DNA from: Cellulomonas xiejunii
GTDB lineage: Bacteria; Actinomycetota; Actinomycetes; Actinomycetales; Cellulomonadaceae
Length of the DNA: 64,000 nt
Direction of reading: 5' to 3'
Assembly: GCF_024508315.1 (NCBI RefSeq)
Contig: NZ_CP101987.1
Span: forward strand, 2,170,001-2,234,000
This document shows, piece after piece, positions 16,879-25,355 of the stretch. Both the position numbers and the translations under genes were made by a program. Positions within the stretch are counted from its first letter, which is position 1. Every line of letters begins with the position of its first letter. Below the pieces are notes generated by a model. The model had not been told where the DNA came from. It ran no database searches and saw only the letters and a program-made list of their open reading frames with translations.

Positions 16879-18336
16879 GTGCGACCAGTCGCGTGCCGGG
16901 ACCGTTCCGTCGCCCTGCGACGAGGAGGTGCCGGCATCCTGCTGGCCGTCCTCACCGCCCTGTCGACGCTCGTCGTCGGCGGGTCCGCGCACGCGGCGAC
17001 CACCCCCTGCAGCCCGGACGACGCCACCGCGTGCCTCAACGTGACGGTGACCGTCCCGGGCTCCGGGCCGGCCGCCGGCGTCGCCCTGAGCGTCGAGGGC
17101 GAGGGGGGCACCCTCGCCGCCACGACCGACGCTGCCGGGAAGGCGTCGGTACCGCTGACCGCGGCGGGTGACTACACCGTCACGGTCGACGAGAGCACTC
17201 TGCCCGCCGGCACGGTCCTCAAGGACCCCGCAGCCAACCCGGCCGTCGTCACGGTGGCCCTCGGACGCTCCGCCGGGCGGATCGTGCAGGTCGTGCCCCC
17301 GGAGCAGGCCGGCGCGGAGACGGGCGAGCCGGACGACGGGGACGCCTCGACGGGTGCCGAGACCGGGACCACGGGCGGTGCCGACACGGGGGCGGGCGCC
17401 GACACCGAGGCGGGTGCCGAGGCGGAGGCGAGCGCGGAGGCCTCGGCGGGTCCCGGGACCAACCGGTACGCCCAGCTCGTGCTCGCGGGCCTGGTCTTCG
17501 GTGTGCTGCTCGCGCTGGCCGCGCTCGGCGCGAACCTCATCTACGGGACGACGGGACTGTCGAACTTCTCGCACGGTGAGCTCGTCACCCTCGGTGGGAT
17601 GACGGCGTTCATGGCCGTGCAGTGGTGGGGCCTGCCGCTGTGGCTGGCGATCGTCATCTCCACGGCGGCGGGTGGGGTCATGGGATGGCTGCTCAACCGG
17701 GTGCTGTTCGGGCCGCTGCGACGCCGCGGCGTGGGTATCACGCAGCAGATGATCGTCACGATCGGCCTGTCGCTCGCGATGCTGTCGTCGTTCCTCTTCT
17801 TCTTCGGTGCACGGCCCGCCCCGATCGTGTCGGGGATCTCCCAGCGCATGCAGATCGGGCCCGTCCAGATCTCCGGGCAGTCGCTCGTGTCGGTCGGGAT
17901 CGCGCTCGTCGTGCTGGCCGCCGTGGCCTTCGTGCTCGCCCGGACGCGGCTCGGTCGCGCGACCCGGGCGGTGTCCGACAACCCGGCGCTCGCAGCCGCC
18001 ACCGGCATCAAGGTCGAGTCGGTGGTCAGCCGCGTGTGGATCGTCTCCGCCGGGCTCGCGTCCCTCGGCGGCGTGCTCCTGGCCCTGTACCTCAACACGA
18101 CGCGGTTCAACTTCGGGTCGACGCTCCTGCTGCTGATGTTCGCCGCGATCACCCTCGGAGGGCTGGGGTCACCGCTCGGCGCCGTGCTCGGCGCGCTCGT
18201 GATCGGCCTCGTCGTGGAGCTCTCGACGCTGGTCATGCCGAGCGACATGCGTTACGCGAGCGCGCTCGTGATCCTCATCCTCGTCCTGCTGCTGCGGCCG
18301 CAGGGCATCCTCGGGCGCGCCGAGCGCATCGGTTAG
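16879..18336 (+). CDS. livH: branched-chain amino acid ABC permease (LivH) with secreted N-terminal domain
   Basis: The C-terminal 290 residues (from about 195) form a LivH-type permease: helices from NRYAQLVLAGLVFGVLLALA, the GTTGLSNFSHGELVTLGGM motif near 220-240, and the coupling segment GRATRAVSDNPALAAATGI. Unusually, residues 1-194 precede it: a signal-peptide-like segment ending GGSAHA-A (about 40), a roughly 100-residue beta-rich domain with two cysteines and a carboxypeptidase-regulatory/Ig-like look (DAAGKASVPLTAAGDYTVTV), then an acidic Ala/Gly/Thr/Glu linker (about 150-193). GTG at 16879 has GGAGG six bases upstream. LivH normally has about 290-310 residues, so this is a fusion. 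It heads livHMGF. Confidence 0.9.
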   Translation: MRPVACRDRSVALRRGGAGILLAVLTALSTLVVGGSAHAATTPCSPDDATACLNVTVTVPGSGPAAGVALSVEGEGGTLAATTDAAGKASVPLTAAGDYTVTVDESTLPAGTVLKDPAANPAVVTVALGRSAGRIVQVVPPEQAGAETGEPDDGDASTGAETGTTGGADTGAGADTEAGAEAEASAEASAGPGTNRYAQLVLAGLVFGVLLALAALGANLIYGTTGLSNFSHGELVTLGGMTAFMAVQWWGLPLWLAIVISTAAGGVMGWLLNRVLFGPLRRRGVGITQQMIVTIGLSLAMLSSFLFFFGARPAPIVSGISQRMQIGPVQISGQSLVSVGIALVVLAAVAFVLARTRLGRATRAVSDNPALAAATGIKVESVVSRVWIVSAGLASLGGVLLALYLNTTRFNFGSTLLLLMFAAITLGGLGSPLGAVLGALVIGLVVELSTLVMPSDMRYASALVILILVLLLRPQGILGRAERIG

Positions 18337-18354
18337 CGGGAGGTCGTCGCCGTC

Positions 18355-19341
18355 ATGGACTACGGACAGCTCTTCACGAACGTCCTCAACGAGATGCTGG
18401 GCCCGACCGCGATCGCGTACGCGCTCGCGGCGATCGGGCTGAACATCCACTTCGGGCTCACGGGCCTGATCAACATGGGGCAGGCCGGGTTCATGCTGCT
18501 CGGTGCCTATGGCTTCGCCGTCGCGACGATCCAGGGAGCCCCGCTGTGGCTCGCGTTCGTCGTGGCGATCACGGCCGCGGTCGTCTTCGCGCTCCTCCTC
18601 GGCCTGCCGACGCTCAAGCTGCGCGGCGACTACCTCGCGATCGTCACCATCGCGGCCGCGGAGATCGTCCGCATGGTCGGGCGCTCCACGGCCCTGACGG
18701 ACGTCACCGGCGGCTCCGAGGGCCTGACGGGCAACGCGTTCAAGGGCACGTTCCAGGACGCGTCGCCGTTCCCCGACGACCGCTGGGCGCTCGGTCCGAT
18801 CACCCTGGCGACCAACACCTCCAACTCGTGGTGGCTGCGGATCGTCGGCTGGGGGCTCGTGCTGCTCGCGTGCCTGCTCGTGTGGCGCCTGATCCGCAGC
18901 CCGTGGGGGCGAGTCCTCAAGGGCATCCGGGAGGACGAGGACGCCGTGCGCGCGCTCGGCAAGAACGTCTACGGCTACAAGCTGCAGGCCCTCGTCCTCG
19001 GTGGCGTCTTCGGCGCGCTGGGCGGCATCGTGTTCGTGCTCGCCAGCTCGGTGCAGGCCGACTCGCTCGGCCGGCCCGTCACGTTCAACACGTGGACCAT
19101 CCTGCTGCTCGGTGGTGCGGCCACGGTGTTCGGGCCCGTGCTCGGGTCCCTGCTCTTCTGGGGGTCGCTGGTCTTCGTCCGTGGATTCCTTCGCGGCGTC
19201 GTCCCCCCCGAGGTGCTGTCGGTGCAGCAGATCGAGCAGATCGGCTGGATCCTGGTCGGGCTGACCCTGATGATGCTCATCGTCTTCCGGCCCCAGGGGA
19301 TCCTGGGCGACAAGAAGGAGCTCGCGATCAATGCCCGTTGA
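18355..19341 (+). CDS. livM: branched-chain amino acid ABC permease (LivM)
   Basis: This 328-residue permease pairs with LivH. It has about eight to nine helices and the LivM landmarks INMGQAGFMLLGAYGFAV (about 39-56), LPTLKLRGDYLAIVTIAAAEIVR (split around residues 83-105) and the coupling loop WGRVLKGIREDEDAVRALGKN. The last helices end in RPQGILGDKKELAINAR. A GGGAGGTC site precedes the ATG, 18 bp after livH. Its 3' end overlaps livG by 11 bp. Confidence 0.94.
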   Translation: MDYGQLFTNVLNEMLGPTAIAYALAAIGLNIHFGLTGLINMGQAGFMLLGAYGFAVATIQGAPLWLAFVVAITAAVVFALLLGLPTLKLRGDYLAIVTIAAAEIVRMVGRSTALTDVTGGSEGLTGNAFKGTFQDASPFPDDRWALGPITLATNTSNSWWLRIVGWGLVLLACLLVWRLIRSPWGRVLKGIREDEDAVRALGKNVYGYKLQALVLGGVFGALGGIVFVLASSVQADSLGRPVTFNTWTILLLGGAATVFGPVLGSLLFWGSLVFVRGFLRGVVPPEVLSVQQIEQIGWILVGLTLMMLIVFRPQGILGDKKELAINAR

Positions 19342-20284
19342 GGATGTCGTCGCGCGGGCCAGGAACGGCCTGGCCCAGATCCCCCGTGTGCCCGGTGCGC
19401 CGAAGCCCGATGCCCTGCTCGTCGCCGACGGGGTGCGGCGCAGCTTCGGTGGCGTCAACGCGGTGGACGTCGAGCACGTCGAGATCCAGAAGCACGTGAT
19501 CACCGCGCTCATCGGGCCCAACGGCGCCGGCAAGACGACCTTCTTCAACCTCATGACGGGGTTCGACAAGCCGGACACCGGCAGCTGGGTCTTCGACGGC
19601 ACGCCGTTGGCCGGCGTCGCGGCCTCCCGCGTCGCCAAGTCCGGCATGGTGCGCACGTTCCAGCTGACCAAGGCGCTCGCCCGCATGACGGTGCTCGACA
19701 ACATGCGCCTCGGCGCCCGGGACCAGCCGGGCGAGGGACTGTTCACCGCACTCGTGAAGCCGTTGTGGGCGCCCCGCGAGCGGGCGATCACCGAGAAGGC
19801 GATGACGCTGCTCGAGCGCTTCAAGCTCGACACGAAGAAGGACGACTTCGCCGGGTCCCTCTCGGGCGGTCAGCGCAAGCTCCTGGAGATGGCACGCGCC
19901 TTGATGTCCGACCCGACGCTCGTGATGCTCGACGAGCCGATGGCCGGCGTGAACCCGGCGCTGACGCAGTCCCTCCTGGGTCACATCACGGACCTGCGCG
20001 ACTCCGGCACGACGGTGCTCTTCGTCGAGCACGACATGCACATGGTGCGGCACATCTCTGACTGGGTCGTCGTCATGGCGCAGGGCAAGGTCGTCGCGGA
20101 GGGCCCGCCGTCGGAGGTCATGGCCGACCAGGCGGTCATCGACGCGTACCTCGGCGCGCACCACGACACCGACCTCGGCGACGACGCCCTGCTGGACGAG
20201 GGCGGTGTCATCGACGCGGAGGCGGAGGCCGAGGCCGACGCCGAGCTGTCGCCGACGACCAAGGCTGAGGAGAAGGCGCCGTGA
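19331..20284 (+). CDS. livG: branched-chain amino acid ABC ATPase (LivG)
   Basis: This 317-residue ATPase energises LivHM. Walker A is GPNGAGKTT (about 62-70), the Q-loop lies in VRTFQLTKAL, the signature is LSGGQRKLLEMARALM and Walker B LVMLDEPMAGVNP, followed by the H-loop FVEHDMHMV. It differs from standard LivG (about 255 residues) by a 25-residue N-terminal addition and a 40-residue acidic C-terminal tail rich in Glu/Ala/Asp. It overlaps livM by 11 bp and livF by four (GTGA). Confidence 0.94.
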   Translation: MPVEDVVARARNGLAQIPRVPGAPKPDALLVADGVRRSFGGVNAVDVEHVEIQKHVITALIGPNGAGKTTFFNLMTGFDKPDTGSWVFDGTPLAGVAASRVAKSGMVRTFQLTKALARMTVLDNMRLGARDQPGEGLFTALVKPLWAPRERAITEKAMTLLERFKLDTKKDDFAGSLSGGQRKLLEMARALMSDPTLVMLDEPMAGVNPALTQSLLGHITDLRDSGTTVLFVEHDMHMVRHISDWVVVMAQGKVVAEGPPSEVMADQAVIDAYLGAHHDTDLGDDALLDEGGVIDAEAEAEADAELSPTTKAEEKAP

Positions 20285-21102
20285 CCGAGACCACCGCACC
20301 TGCGCTCCACCGTGGAGAGCCGCAGGGTGAGCCGCTGCTGCACGCCGACTCCCTGGTCGCGGGCTACGTGCCGGGCGTGAACATCCTCAACGAGTGCTCG
20401 CTCGTCCTGCACCCCGGCGAGCTCGTCGGGATCATCGGCCCCAACGGCGCGGGCAAGTCGACGTTGCTCAAGGCGCTCTTCGGACTCGTCGGCATCCGAT
20501 CGGGAACCCTGACGCTGCAGGGTGAGTCGATCACGAACCTGCGAGCCGACGTGCTCGTGCAGCGTGGCGTGGGGTTCGTCCCGCAGACGAACAACGTGTT
20601 CCCGAGCCTGACGATCGAGGAGAACCTCCAGATGGGCGTCTACCAGACGCCCCACAAGTTCGCGGATCGGCTCGAGGTGGTCCTCGCGCTGTTCCCCGAG
20701 CTGACGCACCGTCGCAAGCAGCGCGCGGGAGCCCTGTCCGGCGGCGAGCGGCAGATGGTGGCGATGGCGCGGGCGCTGATGCCCGAGCCGTCCGTCCTGC
20801 TCCTCGACGAGCCGTCCGCCGGGCTGTCCCCGGTCCGGCAGGACGAGGCGTTCCTGCGCACCCGCCGCATCAACAAGGCCGGCGTCTCGGTCGTCATCGT
20901 CGAGCAGAACGCGCGGCGTGCGCTGCAGATCTGTGACCGCGCCTACGTCCTCGACCAAGGCCGCAACGCGTATTCCGGCCCGGGCCGGGAGCTCATGCAC
21001 GATCCGAAGGTCATCGAGCTCTACCTGGGGACGCTCGCGACCGACGTGGATGCCGCCCGGGACGCCGAGCGGACGGGTCCCGAGGACTCCCCCGCCGCCT
21101 GA
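20281..21102 (+). CDS. livF: branched-chain amino acid ABC ATPase (LivF)
   Basis: The second ATPase subunit, 273 residues. Walker A GPNGAGKST (about 56-64), signature LSGGERQMVAMARALM, Walker B VLLLDEPSAGLSP and the LivF-type H-loop replacement region VIVEQNARRAL are all present. LivF subunits typically carry VEQN rather than a histidine in this position. The GTG start overlaps the livG stop (GTGA). It is the last gene of the operon; a strong hairpin follows about 100 bp later. Confidence 0.94.
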   Translation: MTETTAPALHRGEPQGEPLLHADSLVAGYVPGVNILNECSLVLHPGELVGIIGPNGAGKSTLLKALFGLVGIRSGTLTLQGESITNLRADVLVQRGVGFVPQTNNVFPSLTIEENLQMGVYQTPHKFADRLEVVLALFPELTHRRKQRAGALSGGERQMVAMARALMPEPSVLLLDEPSAGLSPVRQDEAFLRTRRINKAGVSVVIVEQNARRALQICDRAYVLDQGRNAYSGPGRELMHDPKVIELYLGTLATDVDAARDAERTGPEDSPAA

Positions 21103-21202
21103 CGAGCAGCGCGGGGCCCGGTGGCCGGCCAGCAGGGGCCGCCCACCGGGCCCCGTCGTCTCTGCCTCGTCGCCCCTCCGCAGCCTCACTGGCACAGACG
21201 CC

Positions 21203-21237
21203 GACGGCCCCCGGAGCCGTTGGCTCCGGGGGCCGTC
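21203..21237. terminator. bidirectional hairpin terminator between livF and livK
   Basis: A perfect 16-bp stem (21203-21218 with 21222-21237) with a GTT loop lies between the convergent livF and binding-protein genes. Its symmetry suits termination in both directions. Confidence 0.85.
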
Positions 21238-21256
21238 GATCAGGCGGCCGGCGAGG

Positions 21257-22540
21257 TCAGCCCTGCGGGACCTCGCCCTCCTCCGAGCGGCTGAACGTGT
21301 AGGTGTTCTCCGGCCCGAACTGGTAGATGCCGATGAACGCCGACGACGGGTCGTTCGCTTCGTTGAACGGCCCGACGCCCGACACCGCCTGGTACGCGAT
21401 GTCCTCGCCGTCCTCGAGGAGCGCCTTGCACTCCTCCCAGCCCGTGCAGTCGGTGCCGCCGTCCGCGCCGGAGACCGCGACCATGTTGGCCTGGATGGTC
21501 TCACCGTCGGACGCGCCGCCCTTGAACGCCGCGAGCGCCACGAGCATGGTCGCGTCGTACGACTCGGGGCCGTACGAGTAGTCCTTGAGGTCCGGGTCGA
21601 TCTCCAGCATGCGCGCCTGGAACTCCTCGGACGGGTACGCACCGGGCAGCGTGCCCTGCGCGTCGGCGAGGGTGCCGGCCGGGAAGCCGATGTCGCCCTC
21701 GACGCCGAAGTTCTGCAGGTTGCCGTCCACGAAGTACGTCTTGCTCATGTCCCAGCCCTGCGACACCAGCTCGCGCACGATCGCCGGCGTCTGGTTCGTG
21801 AAGGACAGGATCGCGATGGCGTCCGGGGACGCGGCGATGGCGTCGGCGACGATGGTGGCGAAGTTCGTCTCCGTGGGGTCGAACTCCTCCCCCGACGTGC
21901 CGTAGACGACGGTCCCGCCGGCCTCGGTGACGACGCCCTCGACGACGTCCCGCAGGGACGTGCCGTACGAGTCGTTGAAGACGAGGATGCCGACGTTGCT
22001 GGCCCCGTCGCCGACGATGAGGTTGCCGAGGACGTCGCCCTGGACGGTGTCCGGCGGCGCCGTGCGGAAGTAGAAGTCCGAGTAGCCGGACAGGTCCGTC
22101 GCCGTGTTGGCCGGTGAGACCTGCACGATGCCGGCGCCCGTGATGTCGTCGACGATGTTCTTGGTCACCGACGAGGACGCGGCGCCGATGACGACCGACA
22201 CACCCGAGGAGATCAGCTGCTGCGCCGATCCGGTGGCGACCGACGCGTTCTCGGCGTCCGAGGAGTCCGTGTGCTCGACCTCGACGTCGGCACCGAACAG
22301 GCCGCCTGCGTCGTTGATCTCCTTCACCGCGAGGTCGACGCCGGCGATCTCGGGCGGGCCCAGCTGCGCGAGCGAGCCGGTGACGGGAAGGATCGTCCCG
22401 ATGCGGAGCGGCTCCCCGCTGCCTCCTCCGGTCGCCTCGCCGTCGCCGGTGTCGCTGGAACCGCTGCTGCAGGCGGTGAGCGCGAGCGCGACCGCCCCGG
22501 CGACCGCCAGCCCGCGTCCTGCACGTGTCGATCGAATCAT
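21257..22540 (-). CDS. livK: branched-chain amino acid ABC substrate-binding lipoprotein (LivK)
   Basis: A 427-residue ligand-binding lipoprotein: signal peptide with lipobox LTAC (about 17-20), Ser/Gly/Asp-rich linker, then the Peripla_BP_6 fold starting IGTILPVTGSLAQLGPPEIAG. Later landmarks include GAASSSVTKNIVDDITGAGI and VGILVFNDSYGTSLRDVV. ATG at 22540 is chosen over an in-frame upstream codon because the signal peptide begins there and AGAGGGG lies about 10 bases upstream. It is transcribed towards livHMGF, so the binding protein has its own promoter, allowing a binding-protein excess. A GCCAT-GTGA-ATGGC inverted repeat at 22631-22644 lies in its upstream region. Confidence 0.93.
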   Translation of the reverse strand: MIRSTRAGRGLAVAGAVALALTACSSGSSDTGDGEATGGGSGEPLRIGTILPVTGSLAQLGPPEIAGVDLAVKEINDAGGLFGADVEVEHTDSSDAENASVATGSAQQLISSGVSVVIGAASSSVTKNIVDDITGAGIVQVSPANTATDLSGYSDFYFRTAPPDTVQGDVLGNLIVGDGASNVGILVFNDSYGTSLRDVVEGVVTEAGGTVVYGTSGEEFDPTETNFATIVADAIAASPDAIAILSFTNQTPAIVRELVSQGWDMSKTYFVDGNLQNFGVEGDIGFPAGTLADAQGTLPGAYPSEEFQARMLEIDPDLKDYSYGPESYDATMLVALAAFKGGASDGETIQANMVAVSGADGGTDCTGWEECKALLEDGEDIAYQAVSGVGPFNEANDPSSAFIGIYQFGPENTYTFSRSEEGEVPQG

Positions 22541-22690
22541 TCGTGTGGTACCCCTCTGTGAGCCCTGCACGACCGCGACCCGTGGGCGGGCCCCGACGAT
22601 GTGGCGCGAACGTACTCATGGTTTGTGTCCGCCATGTGAATGGCAATGTCTCACCCCCATGTCGTTGTGGACTTGTGACCATCGACACAG

Positions 22691-22726
22691 CGAGCCCGCA
22701 CCGACGGGGGTGTCGGTACGGGCTCG
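22691..22726 (-). terminator. hairpin after pdtaR
   Basis: A 15-bp stem (22691-22705 with 22712-22726, one C-A mismatch) and a six-base loop lie about 30 bases beyond the pdtaR stop. It probably terminates pdtaR. Confidence 0.6.
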
Positions 22727-22757
22727 GGTGGGCGCCGCGGGCGCCAGGCGGGGGACG

Positions 22758-23441
22758 TCAGGACGCCGCGCCACCCACCTGCTCGATCACGGCGTCGGCG
22801 ACCTCGCGCATCGTCAGGCGGCGGTCCATCGACGTCTTCTGGATCCACCGGAAGGACTCCGGCTCGGACAGGCCCATCTTCGTCATCAGCAGGCCCTTGG
22901 CGCGGTCCACGCGCTTGCGGGTCTCGAAGCGCTCGGCCAGGTCCGCGACCTCCGACTCCAGCGCGGTGATCTGCGCGTAGCGGGAGATGGCGATCTCGAC
23001 AGCCGGCAGCAGGTCCGCCGGGCTGAACGGCTTGACGACGTACGCCATCGCACCGGCGTCGCGTGCCCGCTCCACGAGCTCGGTCTGCGAGAAGGCGGTC
23101 AGCAGCACGACCGGCGCAAGGTGCGCCTTGCCGATGCGCTCCGCCGCGGAGATGCCGTCGAGCACGGGCATCTTCACGTCCATCACCACGACGTCCGGCC
23201 GCAGCTCGGTCGCGAGCTCGACCGCGCGCTCGCCGTCACCGGCCTCGCCGACGACCTCGAACCCGGCCTCGGTGAGCGTCTCGACCACGTCCATGCGGAT
23301 GAGCGCCTCGTCCTCCGCGACGACAGCCCGGCGCGCGGGCCTGCTCGCGGACGGCGCTGCCGCACGCGGTGCGGGATCGGCGGACAGGTCCACGGCCTGC
23401 GGCGCGTCCTGCGTGGGCTCGGTGCTGTCGTCCTTGGTCAC
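22758..23441 (-). CDS. pdtaR: ANTAR-domain response regulator, PdtaR type
   Basis: A 227-residue two-component regulator expected to bind RNA and antiterminate transcription. The receiver domain (about 38-155) has the acidic pair in VVAEDEALIRMD, phospho-acceptor D88 in VVVMDVKMP, T115 in LLTAF and K137 in VVKPF. A coiled helix leads to the ANTAR domain (about 160-222) with KRVDRAKGLLM and REVADAVIEQ. The first 35 residues are a disordered extension. The partner histidine kinase (PdtaS type) is not in the window. GTG at 23441 has no Shine-Dalgarno and TACTCT six bases upstream, a leaderless pattern. Confidence 0.93.
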   Translation of the reverse strand: MTKDDSTEPTQDAPQAVDLSADPAPRAAAPSASRPARRAVVAEDEALIRMDVVETLTEAGFEVVGEAGDGERAVELATELRPDVVVMDVKMPVLDGISAAERIGKAHLAPVVLLTAFSQTELVERARDAGAMAYVVKPFSPADLLPAVEIAISRYAQITALESEVADLAERFETRKRVDRAKGLLMTKMGLSEPESFRWIQKTSMDRRLTMREVADAVIEQVGGAAS

Positions 23442-23447
23442 GTGCTC

Positions 23448-23453
23448 AGAGTA
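23448..23453 (-). promoter_or_regulatory. -10 element of a leaderless pdtaR promoter
   Basis: TACTCT on the minus strand stands exactly six bases before the pdtaR GTG. Confidence 0.5.
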
Positions 23454-23586
23454 GTGCGCCTGCCGCGTGTGGTGTTGCGCAGCGGCTCGTGGTCACCATC
23501 ACGTCGTGCGGAGCGCTCGTCCGAGGCCCGCGAGCGGCGGACGGTGACGACGTGGCAGCGTCGGATCCCACTAGGCTGACCCCGCA

Positions 23587-23660
23587 GCCCCGATAGCCCA
23601 ACCGGCAGAGGCGTTCGGCTCAAACCCGATCCAGTGTGGGTTCGAATCCCACTCGGGGCA
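23587..23660 (+). tRNA. tRNA with anticodon CAA (tRNA-Leu by anticodon)
   Basis: A 74-base cloverleaf: acceptor GCCCCGA (23587-23593) pairs with TCGGGGC (23653-23659), discriminator A at 23660, and CC follows but the CCA end is not fully encoded. The T arm is GTGGG-TTCGAAT-CCCAC. The anticodon loop CTCAAAC (23619-23625) gives anticodon CAA (23621-23623), which reads the leucine codon UUG. The D arm has the conserved GG but only three clean pairs. The variable loop has just five bases, whereas leucine tRNAs normally carry a long variable arm. The anticodon stem has a T-T mismatch at its base. It lies between pdtaR and an isochorismatase gene, in the pdtaR-pyk interval. Confidence 0.88.
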
Positions 23661-23741
23661 CCGCATGCTCGTGCCACGGCACGAGGACGTCGTCGGCGCC
23701 CTGTGGGCCTGCGCGGGCACGGGGCACGGGGCTCTCGCGCT

Positions 23742-24305
23742 TCAGATCGCCGCCTGGCCCAGGTCCACCTCTGCGGCGCTCGCCGTACCGGCCGTCCGTC
23801 CGGGCGCTTCCTGGAAGCCCCAGTACAGGTTGGTGTGCGCGATGACGTCGCCGGGCGACGGCGCACCCCACGCGGTCAGGTCCTCGGTGGTGTGGGCGTC
23901 GGAGACCAGGGTGACGTCGTACCCGCGCGTGAACGCGCCGTGGAGGGTCGAGCGCACGCAGGCGTCCGTCTGCGCGCCCGCGACGACGAGCCGTCCGACG
24001 CCACGCGCGGCGAGCACGTCCTCCAGGTCCGTCGCCTCGAAGGCGTCGCCGTACCGCTTGTGCACCACGGGGTCCGCCTCGTGCACCGTCAGCTCCGGGA
24101 CGATCTGCCACGGCGCGGAGCCCAGCGGGAACTCGTCGCTGCTGTGCTGCACCCACACGACGTCCGTGCCGTCCCCGCGGGCGCGTTCGACGAGGGAGGA
24201 GATCCGCCCGACGACGCCGTCACGGTCGTGGGCCCCGTCGAGCACGCCGGTCTGGACGTCGATGACGAGCAGTGCGGTGCGGTCGCGGTTCTCGAGCGTG
24301 GTCAT
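23742..24305 (-). CDS. isochorismatase-like cysteine hydrolase
   Basis: A 187-residue cytoplasmic hydrolase of the isochorismatase/nicotinamidase fold. The catalytic triad is visible: D16 in LLVIDVQ, K83 in VVHKRYGDAF and C116 in AQTDACVRST. It probably acts on an amide or enol-ether substrate; the family spans nicotinamidase, ureidoacrylate and isochorismate hydrolases, and I cannot tell which. The frame is open far upstream, but AGGAGGCGTC directly before the ATG at 24305 sets the start. It stands alone, between the tRNA and a divergent membrane-protein gene. Confidence 0.9.
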   Translation of the reverse strand: MTTLENRDRTALLVIDVQTGVLDGAHDRDGVVGRISSLVERARGDGTDVVWVQHSSDEFPLGSAPWQIVPELTVHEADPVVHKRYGDAFEATDLEDVLAARGVGRLVVAGAQTDACVRSTLHGAFTRGYDVTLVSDAHTTEDLTAWGAPSPGDVIAHTNLYWGFQEAPGRTAGTASAAEVDLGQAAI

Positions 24306-24455
24306 GACGCCTCCTGAGGTCCGTCCTGGTCCTCCCACGCTAGGCGCGACCCCTGACATCGCTCCCCGGGCTCCTCGCTGGCGCCGACACCGCGCGGCTC
24401 CGTGCGGGCGGTGGCAGGGTGTGCGCGGGAGGTGGCCGAGGTGGAGCTGGGGGGC

Positions 24456-25283
24456 ATGTCGACGGCGGAGCGCCGGGCCGTACGGTCCACGTACCGCAGC
24501 CTGCGCCTCGGTGTGGTGCTGCTCCTCGTCCTCCTGGTCACGGCCGTCGCCGTGGAGGCGTCGCGGGCAGGCTGCTGGCTGGACTCGCTGAGCGCCTACT
24601 ACTGGACCGGGGCGCACGACGCGGTCGTGGGTGCCCTGTGCGCCGTCGGCACCCTGCTCGTGGTCTACACGGGCACGGACGACGTCGAGGACGCGCTGCT
24701 CGACATCGCGGGCTTCCTCGCCCTCGTCGTCGCCCTGACGCCCACCGAACCCGGAAGCGGGTGCCCGGGCGACGTCGTCGCGGACGTGCCCGCCGCCCTC
24801 GCCGACGCGCGAACCAGCCTGACGGCGCTCGTCGTCGCGGGCCTCCTGGCGACCGGCGCCCGCACGTTCGTGGCGGTCCGGAGCGGAGGATCGACACCTG
24901 CGACGCTCGCGCGCGGTGCCGGCGCCCTCGTGGTGCTCGCGGTGGCCGTCACCCTCGTCGCAGCACCCGACGTCCTGCTGCGGTCGGCGCACGACACGGC
25001 TGCCGTGCTGCTCTTCGTCGCCGTGGTCGCCGTCGTCGTGCGCAACGCCTTCGCGGCACGGGCGGTGTCGAGCCGGTGGGCGCTGGCCTACGCCCTCCTC
25101 GGCGCGACGATGCTGCTCACGCTGTCCGTCGTGGTCGCGCTGAACGCCACGGTCGAGACCTGGGCGCACGCGGTGCTCGTCGTGGAGGCGCTGCTCGTGG
25201 GCCTCTTCGCGGCGTTCTGGGTGCTCCAGACGATCGAGCACTGGGGCGCGGAGGTGGCGCGCAGCCGCGTGACGCCGCGCTGA
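24456..25283 (+). CDS. hypothetical multi-pass membrane protein
   Basis: I do not recognise this 275-residue protein. It has a basic N-terminus and about seven or eight hydrophobic helices (LGVVLLLVLLVTAVAVEA near 18-35, then pairs around 60-75, 85-100, 125-140, 160-178, 185-205, 210-235 and 245-265). The segment SLSAYYWTGAHDAVVGAL near 43-60 places aromatic residues in the first outer loop. ATG at 24456 is preceded by GGGGGG; a GTG at 24441 with GGGAGGTGG upstream is an alternative. It converges on pyk and shares a long hairpin with it. Confidence 0.7.
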   Translation: MSTAERRAVRSTYRSLRLGVVLLLVLLVTAVAVEASRAGCWLDSLSAYYWTGAHDAVVGALCAVGTLLVVYTGTDDVEDALLDIAGFLALVVALTPTEPGSGCPGDVVADVPAALADARTSLTALVVAGLLATGARTFVAVRSGGSTPATLARGAGALVVLAVAVTLVAAPDVLLRSAHDTAAVLLFVAVVAVVVRNAFAARAVSSRWALAYALLGATMLLTLSVVVALNATVETWAHAVLVVEALLVGLFAAFWVLQTIEHWGAEVARSRVTPR

Positions 25284-25300
25284 CGGCCCCCGCCCGACGG

Positions 25301-25348
25301 ACGACGACGGCCGCCGCCCCGCGTGCGCGGGGTGGCGGCCGTCGTCGT
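25301..25348. terminator. long bidirectional hairpin between the membrane protein and pyk
   Basis: A 15-bp outer stem (25301-25315 with 25334-25348) continues through a G-T pair into an inner GC stem (25317-25322 with 25327-25332), giving about 22 near-continuous pairs. It lies between two convergent genes, 7 bases from the pyk stop. Confidence 0.85.
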
Positions 25349-25355
25349 GCCGGGA

